Assembly: GCF_900177245.1 (NCBI RefSeq)
Contig: NZ_FXBM01000002.1
Span: 186,001 to 250,000, forward strand
Direction of reading: 5' to 3'
DNA: 64,000 nucleotides
Origin: Rathayibacter oskolensis
GTDB taxonomy: Bacteria; Actinomycetota; Actinomycetes; Actinomycetales; Microbacteriaceae
Within the stretch, counting starts at the first letter, position 1; each line of letters opens with the position of its first letter. A program made the translations under genes and the position numbers. Below the pieces are notes generated by a model. The model was not told the origin of the DNA. It searched no databases and worked only from the letters and a program-made list of their open reading frames with translations. Below, in pieces: positions 41,859 through 50,836 of this stretch.

Positions 41859-43112
41859 ATGACCGCCGCTGCCGCCGCCCGCGACGCCGCGATCCCCCGC
41901 TCTCGCCTCCTCCTCCCGATCTTCGCGATGCTCGTCGGGTTCGGCCCCCTGACCATCGACCTCGTCCTTCCCTTCCTGCCGTCGCTGCAGAGCGACCTCG
42001 ACGTCTCGGTCGCGACGGCGCAGCTCGTCGTGACAGGAGCGACCTTCGGCTTCGCCGCCGGCCAGCTCGTGTCGGGGCCCCTCAGCGACGCGGTCGGGCG
42101 CAAGTGGCCGCTCGGAGTCTCGGCCGCGCTGCACATCGCGGCGAGCCTGGTGGCGGCCACGACCAGCGAGACGGCCGTGCTGCTCTCGGCGCGCTTCGTC
42201 CAGGGCGCGGCCTGCACCGCGGCCGGAGTCGTCGTCACCGCGATCGTCCGCGACCTCTACAGCGGCAAGCGGCTGGTGACGATGCTCGCCAACCTCGCGG
42301 TGATCGTGTCGGTCTTCCCGATCCTCGTCCCCTCGGTCGGCGCGCAGCTCACCAAGATCATCGACTGGCGCGGCTCCTTCCTCGCCGTCGCGGTGTGGGG
42401 AGCGGTGGCGACGGCCGTCGCGCTCGTGGTGCTGCCCGAGACGCTGCCTCCCGAGCGTCGTCACCAGGGCGGGCTCGGCCCGTCCCTGCGCAACTCCTTC
42501 GGGATGCTGCGGCGGCCGCGCGTGATCGCGCTCGCCGCGGCGTCGGCCGCTGGCTGGTCGGTCGGGTTCGCCTACCTCGCCACCGCGCCGTTCCTCTACA
42601 CGAACGTGTACGAGGTCGGGCCCGATCTCTACGGGCTCCTGTTCCTCGCCACCTCGCTCGTGACGATCGCCGTGGGGCAGACGACCGGGCGGGTGATCGT
42701 GCCGCGGTTCGGCCCGCGGTTCGCGATGATCGCCTCCGCGGTCGTCACGGCCCTCGGAGCCGTCGCGGTCGCGGCCCTCGCCTTCGCCGGAACGCCGCCG
42801 CTGCTCGTCGTCGTCGGCGGGCTCACCTTCGCCCTCGCCGGTCGCTCCCTCGGCTACGCCCCCGTGCAGTACCTCTCGCTGCAGGGCCCCTCGAGCGAGG
42901 CGGGCAGCGTCACGGCGATCCTCGGCACGGTCAGCTTCACGGCGGCCGGGCTCGTGATGCCGGTGATGGGCGTCTACGCGGAGGTGTCGCTCCTCCCGTT
43001 CGCCATCCTCCTGCTCGTCGCGGCCCTCGTGGAGGGCGTGGTGGCGCTGCTGTTCCGGCCGGGGTCGCGGCACTTCGACTCCGGTGCGACCCGACTCGAC
43101 GACGAGAGATGA
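41859..43112 (+). CDS. MFS transporter, Bcr/CflA (DHA1) type
   Basis: A 417-residue protein with 12 predicted TM helices. The family signature between TM2 and TM3 reads GPLSDAVGRKWPL, and TM1 contains FGPLTIDLVLPFLPSLQSDL, typical of the drug:H+ antiporter group 1. It may export a by-product or a toxic sugar analogue; family assignment alone does not show a sugar substrate. The start at 41859 has no good ribosome-binding site, but it is the only start that keeps TM1 intact. It ends one base before the next gene, so the two are co-expressed. Confidence 0.85.
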   Translation: MTAAAAARDAAIPRSRLLLPIFAMLVGFGPLTIDLVLPFLPSLQSDLDVSVATAQLVVTGATFGFAAGQLVSGPLSDAVGRKWPLGVSAALHIAASLVAATTSETAVLLSARFVQGAACTAAGVVVTAIVRDLYSGKRLVTMLANLAVIVSVFPILVPSVGAQLTKIIDWRGSFLAVAVWGAVATAVALVVLPETLPPERRHQGGLGPSLRNSFGMLRRPRVIALAAASAAGWSVGFAYLATAPFLYTNVYEVGPDLYGLLFLATSLVTIAVGQTTGRVIVPRFGPRFAMIASAVVTALGAVAVAALAFAGTPPLLVVVGGLTFALAGRSLGYAPVQYLSLQGPSSEAGSVTAILGTVSFTAAGLVMPVMGVYAEVSLLPFAILLLVAALVEGVVALLFRPGSRHFDSGATRLDDER

Positions 43113-43113
43113 G

Positions 43114-45321
43114 ATGACGATGGACGACTCCGTGCAGATCGCGAACGACGGCTGCGCCCTGCTGGTGCGCGGCGGCGGCATCGAGGTCAGGAGGGAGGGG
43201 CGCCTGCTCTACGCGAACCCGCGGCCGCTGTTCGTGACGGTGAAGACCGTCGCCGCGGTGAGCGAGTTCTGGGACGCCGCCTACGACGACGTCGTCGCCT
43301 CCGACGGCGAGGTCGAGGCGAGGGGGACTCTGACGGTGCCGTCGGGCTCCGTCTTCGCCTTCACCGACGTCTTCGCGCCGGCGGGCACGGGCTTCCGCGT
43401 GAGCCGCACGGTCACGGTGCTCGCGGAGGGGGACGACCTCGGCTTCTCGACGAAGATCTCCCTTCGGATGGTCGAGTCGGACGACGTCCGCGCCTACGAC
43501 TGCTTCGCGCCGGGGGTCCGCTACCGGCAGAACGAGTTCGCGCCCGGCGACGACCTCGACGACGAGTACTTCTGGCGGATGGAGACGCGGTACGCGCTCC
43601 CGGTGTTCGCGATGCAGCACCGGGAGTCGGGCGAGACCGTCGCGCTCTCGCGCTGGGCGGCCGACGTGACCCTGCCGACCGACGGCGTCGTCCGCTCCGA
43701 GAACTTCACCGACGCGGCCTGCACGGTCGGCTCGATCGGCATGAGCCGGCCCGAGAGCCGGACGCTGAACTACCTCTACTACGGGTTCGGCGTGCGCAAG
43801 GACCTCCCGATCGAACCGGCCGGGCTGTCGATCGACTACGTCTACCCGGGCGCCGACGGGCAGCTGCCGCTCGACAACCCCTACTCGGGGCTGGACTACG
43901 ACGAGGAGCCGATGCGGTTCCAGCGGATGAACCATCCCGTCTCGGTCGGGTTCGAGCAGCGCTACACCGTCGCCCTCACGGTCGGCCGCTACGACGGCTT
44001 CGCGGCGATGATGCGCGAGGTCTGGCGCGACGTCTACTCGCGCCTGCGCGACACCCTGTTCGAGGTCGACAACGAGCGCCACTACCGCAACGGGATGGAG
44101 ATCCTGAACCGGTGCACGCGGCCGTACGGCGACTCCTTCGGGCTGCCCTTCGCGTGCCAGCTGCCCGACATGGACGTCTCGAGCGTGTCGTTCCAGTTCG
44201 GGTTCGTCGGGCAGCAGCCGGGCATCGGCTACCAGCTGCTGCGCTACGGCGACCTCGAGGGTGTTCCCGAGGCGTTCGAGAAGGGCGTCGGCGTGGTCGA
44301 CTTCTGGGTGCGGACGGCGCAGACCCCGTCGGGTCTGCCGCGGATGTGCTGGAACCCGACCCTGCAGGACTTCGAGCCGTACCCGCACTACCTCCGGATG
44401 CTCGCGGACGGGGTCGAGGCGATCCTCGACGCCTACCTCCACCTGCGCGCGAAGGGGGACGAGCGGCCGGAGTGGCTGGAGTTCTGCACGCGCGCGGCCG
44501 ACTGGCTCGTGCGGGTGCAGAACGACGACGGCAGCTTCCACCGGGCCTACCACGCCGACGGCTCGGTGCGGATGGACTCCCGGTCGAACACGCCCAGCGT
44601 GATCCGCTTCCTGGTGCAGCTGCACCTCGTGACCGGCGATGCCCGCTACCGCGACGCTGCCGTCCGCGCCGGGGCCTGGACCTTCGAGAACAGCCACCGC
44701 ACGCTCGAGTACCGCGGCGGCACCTGCGACAACGCCGACATCCAGGACAAGGAGGCGGGCATCTACGCCCTCTTCGGATTCCTCGCCCTCTCCGACCTGA
44801 CCGGCGAGGACCGCTGGCTCGAGGGGGCGGTCCGCGCCGCCGACTACACCGAGACGTGGACCTACGCCTGGTCGTTCCCGGTGCGCACGATCCAGCCGAA
44901 GCACCCCTTCAACCAGTACTCGATCAGCGGTCAGAGCATCATCACCATCGGCGGCGGCGCGGACGTGTACATGGCGGCCTGCTCGTACACCTACTACCGG
45001 CTGCACCTGATCACCGGCGACGACCACTACCTCGACTTCGCGGAGTTCATCCACGCGAACACCCGGCAGTCGACCGACGTCGACGGCAGCACCGGCTACG
45101 CGATGCCCGGCCTCGGGCACGAGAGCGGCGACTTCACGAGCCAGACGCTGCAGAGCCACTACCACTGGCTGCCGTGGTGCACGTTCGTCGAGGTCGACCC
45201 GGCGTCGCGGCTGTTCGACACGTTCGGCGTCTACGAGATCGCCCAGGCGCAGCGCCTGCCGCCGGAGGACCGCGCGGCCCGGAACCGCATCTACGACACC
45301 TACGGCCGAGCGTCGCTGTGA
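43114..45321 (+). CDS. Unassigned (alpha/alpha)6-barrel protein, probable novel glycosidase
   Basis: A 735-residue cytosolic protein I cannot place in a named family. Residues ~1-270 are beta-rich (LLVRGGGIEVRREGRLLYANPRPLFVTVKTV... SIDYVYPGADG), like the N-terminal sandwich of several inverting glycosidases. Residues ~290-730 are helical hairpins with WNPTLQDFEPYPHYLRMLADGVEAILDAYLHL, TRAADWLVRVQNDDGSFHRAYHADGS and CDNADIQDKEAGIYALFGFLALSDLTGEDRWLEGAVRAADY, the pattern of six-hairpin barrels. CDNADIQDKEAG and GHESGDF carry clustered acidic residues that could be catalytic. It begins two bases after the MFS stop, at the end of the GH127 operon. An acid-base glycosidase, lyase or epimerase are all possible. 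Confidence 0.7.
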   Translation: MTMDDSVQIANDGCALLVRGGGIEVRREGRLLYANPRPLFVTVKTVAAVSEFWDAAYDDVVASDGEVEARGTLTVPSGSVFAFTDVFAPAGTGFRVSRTVTVLAEGDDLGFSTKISLRMVESDDVRAYDCFAPGVRYRQNEFAPGDDLDDEYFWRMETRYALPVFAMQHRESGETVALSRWAADVTLPTDGVVRSENFTDAACTVGSIGMSRPESRTLNYLYYGFGVRKDLPIEPAGLSIDYVYPGADGQLPLDNPYSGLDYDEEPMRFQRMNHPVSVGFEQRYTVALTVGRYDGFAAMMREVWRDVYSRLRDTLFEVDNERHYRNGMEILNRCTRPYGDSFGLPFACQLPDMDVSSVSFQFGFVGQQPGIGYQLLRYGDLEGVPEAFEKGVGVVDFWVRTAQTPSGLPRMCWNPTLQDFEPYPHYLRMLADGVEAILDAYLHLRAKGDERPEWLEFCTRAADWLVRVQNDDGSFHRAYHADGSVRMDSRSNTPSVIRFLVQLHLVTGDARYRDAAVRAGAWTFENSHRTLEYRGGTCDNADIQDKEAGIYALFGFLALSDLTGEDRWLEGAVRAADYTETWTYAWSFPVRTIQPKHPFNQYSISGQSIITIGGGADVYMAACSYTYYRLHLITGDDHYLDFAEFIHANTRQSTDVDGSTGYAMPGLGHESGDFTSQTLQSHYHWLPWCTFVEVDPASRLFDTFGVYEIAQAQRLPPEDRAARNRIYDTYGRASL

Positions 45322-45379
45322 CTGCGGGGGTGCGGGCCGGGCTCGCGGCGGTGGCGCCGGCGGGCGGTCGGTGGGGCGC

Positions 45380-46060
45380 TCACCCTCCGGGGTTCGAGCT
45401 CGAGTCGGTGCTGCTGAGGTGCGCCATGGCGTCGTAGAGCTGCTGATCGGTCATGGGCGGCTCCGGGATCGGGTGTGCGCGCTCGGCTCGGTAGGCGTCG
45501 AGCATCAGGTGCAGCTGCCGTCGCCAGGCGTCCGGCGCCGAGGTGCTCGTCGCGTCGATCATCCGGCCGTTCGACCAGATCAGGTTGATGATGTCCGCGA
45601 GGACGATGTCGGGGCGCACGCGGCCCTCGTCCTGGGCGCGACCGAGGACATCGGCGATCTGGAGGCACAGCCTGTCGTGGATCCGCTCGATCTCGGCATT
45701 GCCGGGGAACCGCCGAGACAGGAAGTCGTTGAAGCCGCGATCGCCCGCCTGCAGGCGGAACAGGTCCTCCAGGTAGGCGACGAAGCCCTCCCACGGGTCC
45801 TCGGCGTGCAGCCGCGCCTCGGCCCGGTCGAGGAACTCGCGCAGCCGCGGCTCGAAGGCCGCCGCCAGCAGATCGAGCCTGGTCGGGAAGTGGCGGTACA
45901 GGGTGCCGATGGCGACGCCGGCGTCGCGCGCGATCTGCTCGAGCGATGCGTCCACGCCCCGCGAGGCGAACTCCTTCTGCGCCGAGTCGAGGAGCCGAGC
46001 GCGACGCTCCTGCGCATCTCGACGCAGGCGTCGTGTCGTCGGGACCTCGCGCATGCTCAC
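45380..46060 (-). CDS. TetR family transcriptional regulator
   Basis: A 226-residue repressor: basic arm REVPTTRRLRRDAQERRARLL, helix-turn-helix GVDASLEQIARDAGVAIGTLYRHFPTRLDLLAAAF (residues ~35-69), then a TetR_C-type domain (ADVLGRAQDEGRVRPDIVLADIINLIWSNGRMID). GTG 46060 is preferred over ATG 46054 because TAGATT ends exactly 6 bases before it, giving a leaderless transcript. It is divergent from an NADPH-dependent reductase, and a 44-bp inverted repeat lies in the gap. Confidence 0.88.
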   Translation of the reverse strand: MSMREVPTTRRLRRDAQERRARLLDSAQKEFASRGVDASLEQIARDAGVAIGTLYRHFPTRLDLLAAAFEPRLREFLDRAEARLHAEDPWEGFVAYLEDLFRLQAGDRGFNDFLSRRFPGNAEIERIHDRLCLQIADVLGRAQDEGRVRPDIVLADIINLIWSNGRMIDATSTSAPDAWRRQLHLMLDAYRAERAHPIPEPPMTDQQLYDAMAHLSSTDSSSNPGG

Positions 46061-46095
46061 CGGCCGAATCTATCGCGCGCCTCCGGGAATAACCT

Positions 46096-46139
46096 GAGGT
46101 ACCCCTCCGGTTACAGCTCGTGAACCGGAGGGGTGCCTC
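46096..46139. promoter_or_regulatory. 44-bp inverted repeat, likely TetR operator
   Basis: GAGGTACCCCTCCGGTT (46096-46112) and AACCGGAGGGGTGCCTC (46123-46139) pair at 16 of 17 positions with a 10-nt spacer. It lies between the divergent TetR gene and the reductase. The length suggests two repressor dimers or a combined operator and mRNA hairpin. Confidence 0.68.
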
Positions 46140-46208
46140 ACCTTGAGAGTCCCGCCGGTGCCAGTGCCGCTGCCCGGCACTGATCGACAGCGAACAAGGG
46201 ACATCACC

Positions 46209-46826
46209 ATGAGCACCATCAGCATCATCGGCTCCGGCGCCATGGCCGAGGCCATCGGGACCCGGGCCGCCGAGCACGGCCACGCCGTCGAGATCCTGAG
46301 CCGCAGCGCCGACAAGGCGCGGGCGGCCGCCGCACGCATCGGTCGCGGAGCCACGGTCGGCACCTACGGGGCGGCGCCCACGGGCGATATCGTCGTCGTG
46401 GCGATCCTGCACGCCGACGCCGTCGACGTCGTCGCGCACTTCGGCGGGGCACTGGCGGGCAAGATCCTCGTCGACATCACCAACCCGTTCAACGGCGACG
46501 CCAGCGGAGTCGTGACCACCCTCGGCCACTCGGTGGCCGAGCAGATCGCCGCCGTCGCTCCCCACGACGCGCACGTGGTGAAGGCGTTCAACACGATCTT
46601 CGGAGGCGTCATCGCCGCGGACGCGCCCGTGGACGCGTTCTTCGCGGGCGACAGTGCCGAGGCGAAGGCGCGAGTCGCGGAGTTCCTCAGCAGCATCGGC
46701 ATGCAGCCGCGCGACGCGGGCGGGCTCCGCATGGCGCACGCGCTCGAGTGGGCCGGGATCCTGCTGGTCGGGGTGGCGGGCAACGGTGCCGGGTTCGATG
46801 TCGCGCTGAAGGCCGAGGTCCGCTGA
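46209..46826 (+). CDS. NADPH-dependent F420 reductase-like / Rossmann NAD(P)-binding protein
   Basis: A 205-residue protein of the NADP-oxidoreductase, coenzyme F420-dependent fold. The N-terminal dinucleotide motif is IIGSGAMAEAIGTRAAEHGHAVEILSRS, followed by DIVVVAIL and ILVDITNPFNGDASGVVT, then VVKAFNTIFGG and a helical end. Many actinobacterial members bind NADP without F420. ATG 46209 is in a good context after CGAACAAGGG. Divergent TetR control through the long inverted repeat is likely. Confidence 0.85.
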   Translation: MSTISIIGSGAMAEAIGTRAAEHGHAVEILSRSADKARAAAARIGRGATVGTYGAAPTGDIVVVAILHADAVDVVAHFGGALAGKILVDITNPFNGDASGVVTTLGHSVAEQIAAVAPHDAHVVKAFNTIFGGVIAADAPVDAFFAGDSAEAKARVAEFLSSIGMQPRDAGGLRMAHALEWAGILLVGVAGNGAGFDVALKAEVR

Positions 46827-47101
46827 CGAGGGCATCCGATCCCGGCACGGCCGGCCGAACGGGGTGCAGGGAGTTGAGGTAATTTCCTCTGTTCCGAGGT
46901 CCGAGCAGGGGGGTTTCGGGCCACAATGGGGTTCGCGAGTCCCACCCGAGGCACACGTAGGGGTACGTCGTGTCGGGACGCGCAGCTGCAGGTCGACTCG
47001 CTCGTCGCCTCCGGGGTGACGAAGCGCGACGTGGTCGCGGACGTGCTGTCCGGAGCCGCTTCGGCTCAGGCTTCTCAGTCCCCGCGAAAGGTCCCCGCCC
47101 G
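46827..47101 (+). other. Long leader region of the secreted DMFase-like gene
   Basis: This 275-bp stretch has no convincing gene. It contains an AT-rich patch, GAGGTAATTTCCTC (near 46877), with GAGG/CCTC arms, and TAGGGGTACG near 46958, a motif in which AGGGGTAC also occurs in the TetR site at 46.1 kb. A structured 5-prime leader or an extra operator is possible. I found no match to a known riboswitch by eye. Confidence 0.35.
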
Positions 47102-50100
47102 ATGCCCTCCACCCGCGCCCGCCGCCTGCGCGCCACCCTCCTGGCGGTGACCGCCGCCGTCGTGCTCGCCGTCGTCGGCACCGTCGTCCCCACGGCGAAC
47201 GCCGAGACCCCGTGCGCGACCGGGCAGAACGCCATCGTCTGCGAGAACGCGCGACCGGGCGCCGATCCCTCGGAGTGGGACGTCTCCGGCGCCGGCGACC
47301 CCTCGATCCAGGGCTACGCCACCGACATCAGCGTGAACGTCGGCCGGCGCGTCGACTTCAAGATCGACACCGACGCCGCGGACTACTCCGTCGACATCTA
47401 CCGCACCGGCTGGTACGGCGGGAAGGGCGCCCGGCTCATCGCCTCCGTCGAGCCGAGCGCCGCCCTCCCGCAGAACCAGCCGCAGTGCCTCTCGGACGTC
47501 ACCACCGAGCTCTACGACTGCGGCACCTGGGCCGTCTCGGCGGGCTGGGACGTGCCGAGCACCGCCGTGTCCGGCGTCTACGTCGCCCTGCTCACCCGCG
47601 CCGACACGGGAGGCCGGAGCCAGATCACCTTCGTCGTGCGCGACACCGCCAGCACCTCGGCCGTGCTCTTCCAGACCTCCGACACGTCGTGGCAGGCCTA
47701 CAACACCTACGGAGGCTCCAACTTCTACTCCGGCGGGGCGAACGGCCGCGCCTACAAGCTCAGCTACAACCGCCCGGTCACCACCCGCGGCGACAACGCG
47801 GGCCGCGACTTCTACTTCGCCAACGAGTACCCGCTCGTGCGCTTCCTCGAGCGCAACGGCTACGACGTCAGCTACTTCAGCGGCATCGACACCGACCGCT
47901 TCGGCTCGTCGCTGAAGCAGCACCGCACCTTCCTCTCGGTGGGCCACGACGAGTACTGGTCCGGCGCCCAGCGCGCGAACGTCACGGCCGCGCGCGACGC
48001 CGGCGTCCACCTCCAGTTCCTCTCGGGCAACGAGAACTACTGGCGCACCCGCTACGAAGCCTCGCCGACCGCGGGCGGTGCCGCGTACCGCACCGTCGTC
48101 ACCTACAAGGAGACCTGGGCGAACGCCAAGACCGACCCCGCTGCCGAGTCCACCGGCACCTGGCGCGACCCGCGCTTCGCCTCGGTGGTGAACGGAGGCG
48201 GCCTGCCCGAGAACGGCCTGGCGGGCACGCTCTACATGTCCAACTACTCCGACCTGCCCGTGACGGTCAGCGCCGCCGAGGGCAAGCTGCGGCTCTGGCG
48301 CAACACCTCCCTCACGGGGCTCGCCGCGGGCACGAGCGCCGCGCTCGCCCCGCACACGATCGGCTACGAGTCGAACGAGGATCTCGACAACGGCGCGCGC
48401 CCGCCGGGTCTGATCCGGCTCTCGACGACGACCGGCGCGGTCCCGGAGTACCTGCAGGACTTCGGCAACACCGTCGCGCCCGGCACCACCCGGCACAACC
48501 TCACGCTCTACAGGGCGGCGAGTGGCGCGCTCGTCTTCTCGGCCGGCTCCGTGCAGTGGACCTGGGGCCTCGACCAGGAGCACGACGGCGACGGCGCACC
48601 GGCCGACGTGAGGATGCAGCAGGCGCAGGTGAACCTCTTCGCCGACATGGGCGTGCAGCCCACCACGCTGATGACCGGTCTGGTCGCTGCGACGAAGAGC
48701 ACCGACACCACCCGCCCCACCGTCTCGATCACGACGCCCTCCGGCACCACCAGCAAGGCCAACGGGAGCATCGTGACGGTCTCGGGGACCGCGGCCGACG
48801 CCTCCGGGGGGCGGGTCGCGGGCGTGGAGGTCTCGACCGACGGAGCCACCTGGCACCCGGCGTCGGGCACCACGTCGTGGACCTACAGCTACGTGCTGCA
48901 CGGGACGGGCACCGGCACCATCCGGGTGCGCGCGGTCGACGACAGCGCGAACATCGGCACCGCGACGAGCCGGAGCGTCACCATCACCGGCACGGCCAGC
49001 GTCTTCGGCGCCGAGGTGCCGAAGACGATCGACTCCGGAGACAGCTCAGCGGTCACCCTCGGGCTGCGCTTCACGCCCACCGCCGACGGGTTCATCCAGG
49101 GCGTGCGCTTCTACAAGAGCTCCGCCAACACCGGCACGCACACCGGTGCGCTCTGGAACCTCGACCGCCAGCAGCTGGGCAGCCTCACCTTCGCGAACGA
49201 GACGGCGAGCGGATGGCAGACCGGCACGTTCGCCTCGCCCGTCGCCGTCACTGCCGGGACCCCGTACGTCGTCTCGTACACGACCGCGACCGGCCGCTAC
49301 TCGGCGGCGGAGTGGTTCTGGGCGAGCGCCGGCTACGACGCCGCACCGCTGCGGGTCGCCGGCGGCTTCGGCGCGGAGCCGGCGGGGCTCTACAGCACCG
49401 ACGGCGGTTTCCCCGCCGACAGCTACCGGGCGGGCAACTACTACGTCGACGCCGTCTACAGCACCGTCGACAGCACTCCGCTGAGCGTCGCGTCGCAGAA
49501 GCCGATCGCGGGCTCGTCGAGCGTCGCGCCCTCGACGAGCGTGTCGGGCGTGTTCTCGAAGGCCGTGACGTCGACCTCGGTGAAGATGACGCTGAAGACG
49601 GCCTCCGGCGCGATCGTGGCGGGCAGCACGGCCTATGCGACCGGCACCCGAACCGCCACCTTCACGCCCAGCGCCCCGCTCGCGGCGTCGACCACCTACA
49701 CCGCGACCCTCGCGGGAACCGCGACCGGAGGGGGGACCGTCACGGCCGGCGGCAGCTGGACGTTCACGACCCAGGCTCCCGACTCCGCCGTGGGGGTCTG
49801 CCCCTGCCGCCTCTTCGACGACTCCACGGCCCCCGGGATCGCGCAGGTCTCGGAGGGCACCCCGATCACCCTCGGAGTGCGCTTCGCGCCGACCGTCGAC
49901 GGCACCGTCACGAGCGTGCGCTTCTACAAGGGCCCCGGGAACACCGGGACCCACGTGGGGACGCTGTCGAACGCCGACACCGGAGCCGAGATCGGCCGGG
50001 CGACGTTCGTGGGCGAGAGCACGGGCGGCTGGCAGGAGGTCGTGTTCGCCACTCCGGTCGCCGTGACGGCCGGGACCGACTACGTGGCCGCCTACACGAC

Positions 50101-50773
50101 GACCACGGGGAACTACTCGGCCACGGTCAACGGCTTCGGATCCGGGGGCACGCGCGGCCCGCTCGTCACGGCCGGCGACTCCGGCGCGTACTCGTACAGC
50201 GGTGGCTTCGCCTCGTCGCGCTCCACCACGAACTACCTCGTCGACGTCACGTTCTCGCCGGCGGCGGTGAGCACCCCGACGCCGGCGCCGGCGCCCGCGG
50301 GTGCTCGCCTCTTCGACGGCGCGACGCCCGCGACCGCCTCCGTCGACGACTCGTCCTCGGTCGAGGTGGGGATGAGCTTCACCGTCTCCGCGGCGGGCAG
50401 CGCGACCGGCATCGCCTTCTACAGGGGCTCCCGCAACACCGGAACGCACGTCGGGTCGCTGTGGGACGCCTCCGGCACGCGGGTCGCTCAGGTGACCTTC
50501 AGGGGCGAGTCCGCGAGCGGATGGCAGAGCGCGGCGTTCGCGTCGCCGGTCTCGCTGACTCCGGGGGCGCGGTACACGGTGTCGTATCTCGCTCCGGCGG
50601 GGTACTACGCGGCGACCCCGTCCGGGCTCGCGTCGCCGGTCACCGCGGGTGCGCTGACCACGGCGTCCGCGCCCAACGGCGTGTACCGCTACGGGTCGGG
50701 CGGAGTGATGCCGACGTCGGCGTACAACAGCACGAACTACTTCGTCGACGTGTACTTCCAGGCGCAGGGGTAG
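47102..50773 (+). CDS. Secreted N,N-dimethylformamidase-like protein with three DUF4082 modules
   Basis: A 1223-residue secreted protein. Order: signal peptide (residues 1-33, ending ANA); N,N-dimethylformamidase beta-subunit-like domain ~50-520 (YRTGWYGGKGARLI, SVGHDEYWSGAQRANVTAARDAGVHLQFLSGNENYWR); Ig-like domain ~532-630; DUF4082 ~632-790; Big_5-like ~795-893; DUF4082 ~901-1055; Pro/Ala linker; DUF4082 ~1068-1223. The catalytic-like SGNE block suggests a cell-surface hydrolase, while DUF4082 modules probably bind carbohydrate. ATG 47102 is preceded by GAAAGG. The last 0.5 kb is duplicated at 55.2 kb. Confidence 0.85.
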   Translation: MPSTRARRLRATLLAVTAAVVLAVVGTVVPTANAETPCATGQNAIVCENARPGADPSEWDVSGAGDPSIQGYATDISVNVGRRVDFKIDTDAADYSVDIYRTGWYGGKGARLIASVEPSAALPQNQPQCLSDVTTELYDCGTWAVSAGWDVPSTAVSGVYVALLTRADTGGRSQITFVVRDTASTSAVLFQTSDTSWQAYNTYGGSNFYSGGANGRAYKLSYNRPVTTRGDNAGRDFYFANEYPLVRFLERNGYDVSYFSGIDTDRFGSSLKQHRTFLSVGHDEYWSGAQRANVTAARDAGVHLQFLSGNENYWRTRYEASPTAGGAAYRTVVTYKETWANAKTDPAAESTGTWRDPRFASVVNGGGLPENGLAGTLYMSNYSDLPVTVSAAEGKLRLWRNTSLTGLAAGTSAALAPHTIGYESNEDLDNGARPPGLIRLSTTTGAVPEYLQDFGNTVAPGTTRHNLTLYRAASGALVFSAGSVQWTWGLDQEHDGDGAPADVRMQQAQVNLFADMGVQPTTLMTGLVAATKSTDTTRPTVSITTPSGTTSKANGSIVTVSGTAADASGGRVAGVEVSTDGATWHPASGTTSWTYSYVLHGTGTGTIRVRAVDDSANIGTATSRSVTITGTASVFGAEVPKTIDSGDSSAVTLGLRFTPTADGFIQGVRFYKSSANTGTHTGALWNLDRQQLGSLTFANETASGWQTGTFASPVAVTAGTPYVVSYTTATGRYSAAEWFWASAGYDAAPLRVAGGFGAEPAGLYSTDGGFPADSYRAGNYYVDAVYSTVDSTPLSVASQKPIAGSSSVAPSTSVSGVFSKAVTSTSVKMTLKTASGAIVAGSTAYATGTRTATFTPSAPLAASTTYTATLAGTATGGGTVTAGGSWTFTTQAPDSAVGVCPCRLFDDSTAPGIAQVSEGTPITLGVRFAPTVDGTVTSVRFYKGPGNTGTHVGTLSNADTGAEIGRATFVGESTGGWQEVVFATPVAVTAGTDYVAAYTTTTGNYSATVNGFGSGGTRGPLVTAGDSGAYSYSGGFASSRSTTNYLVDVTFSPAAVSTPTPAPAPAGARLFDGATPATASVDDSSSVEVGMSFTVSAAGSATGIAFYRGSRNTGTHVGSLWDASGTRVAQVTFRGESASGWQSAAFASPVSLTPGARYTVSYLAPAGYYAATPSGLASPVTAGALTTASAPNGVYRYGSGGVMPTSAYNSTNYFVDVYFQAQG
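50250..50773 (+). repeat. Duplicated DUF4082 segment, copy 1 (3-prime end of the secreted gene)
   Basis: Matches 55187-55710 from CGTTCTCGCCGGC to the TAG stop. Over 50265-50773 (509 bp) I counted 4 differences; two more lie just before. The match stops exactly after the stop codon. The two copies are 4,937 bp apart, in the same orientation. Confidence 0.9.
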
Positions 50774-50836
50774 CGGACGCGGCGACCGCGGAGATCGTGA
50801 GAGGCGCTGTCAGTGGCACGTGGCAGGCTCCTGTCC

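Noticed and set aside
41859-43112. MFS gene as a dedicated sugar importer
   Set aside because: The sequence pattern is that of Bcr/CflA drug antiporters; a sugar role rests on position only.
46970-47101. N-terminal extension of the DMFase-like protein
   Set aside because: The signal peptide starts cleanly at ATG 47102 after GAAAGG; the extension has no hydrophobic export signal ahead of it.
46827-47101. Cyclic-di-AMP (ydaO-type) riboswitch
   Set aside because: I looked for the conserved ydaO blocks by eye and did not find them; a covariance model search would decide.
47075-48901. 608-codon minus-strand frame
   Set aside because: Opposite the DMFase-like gene; repetitive V/G/R composition typical of antisense frames in GC-rich DNA.
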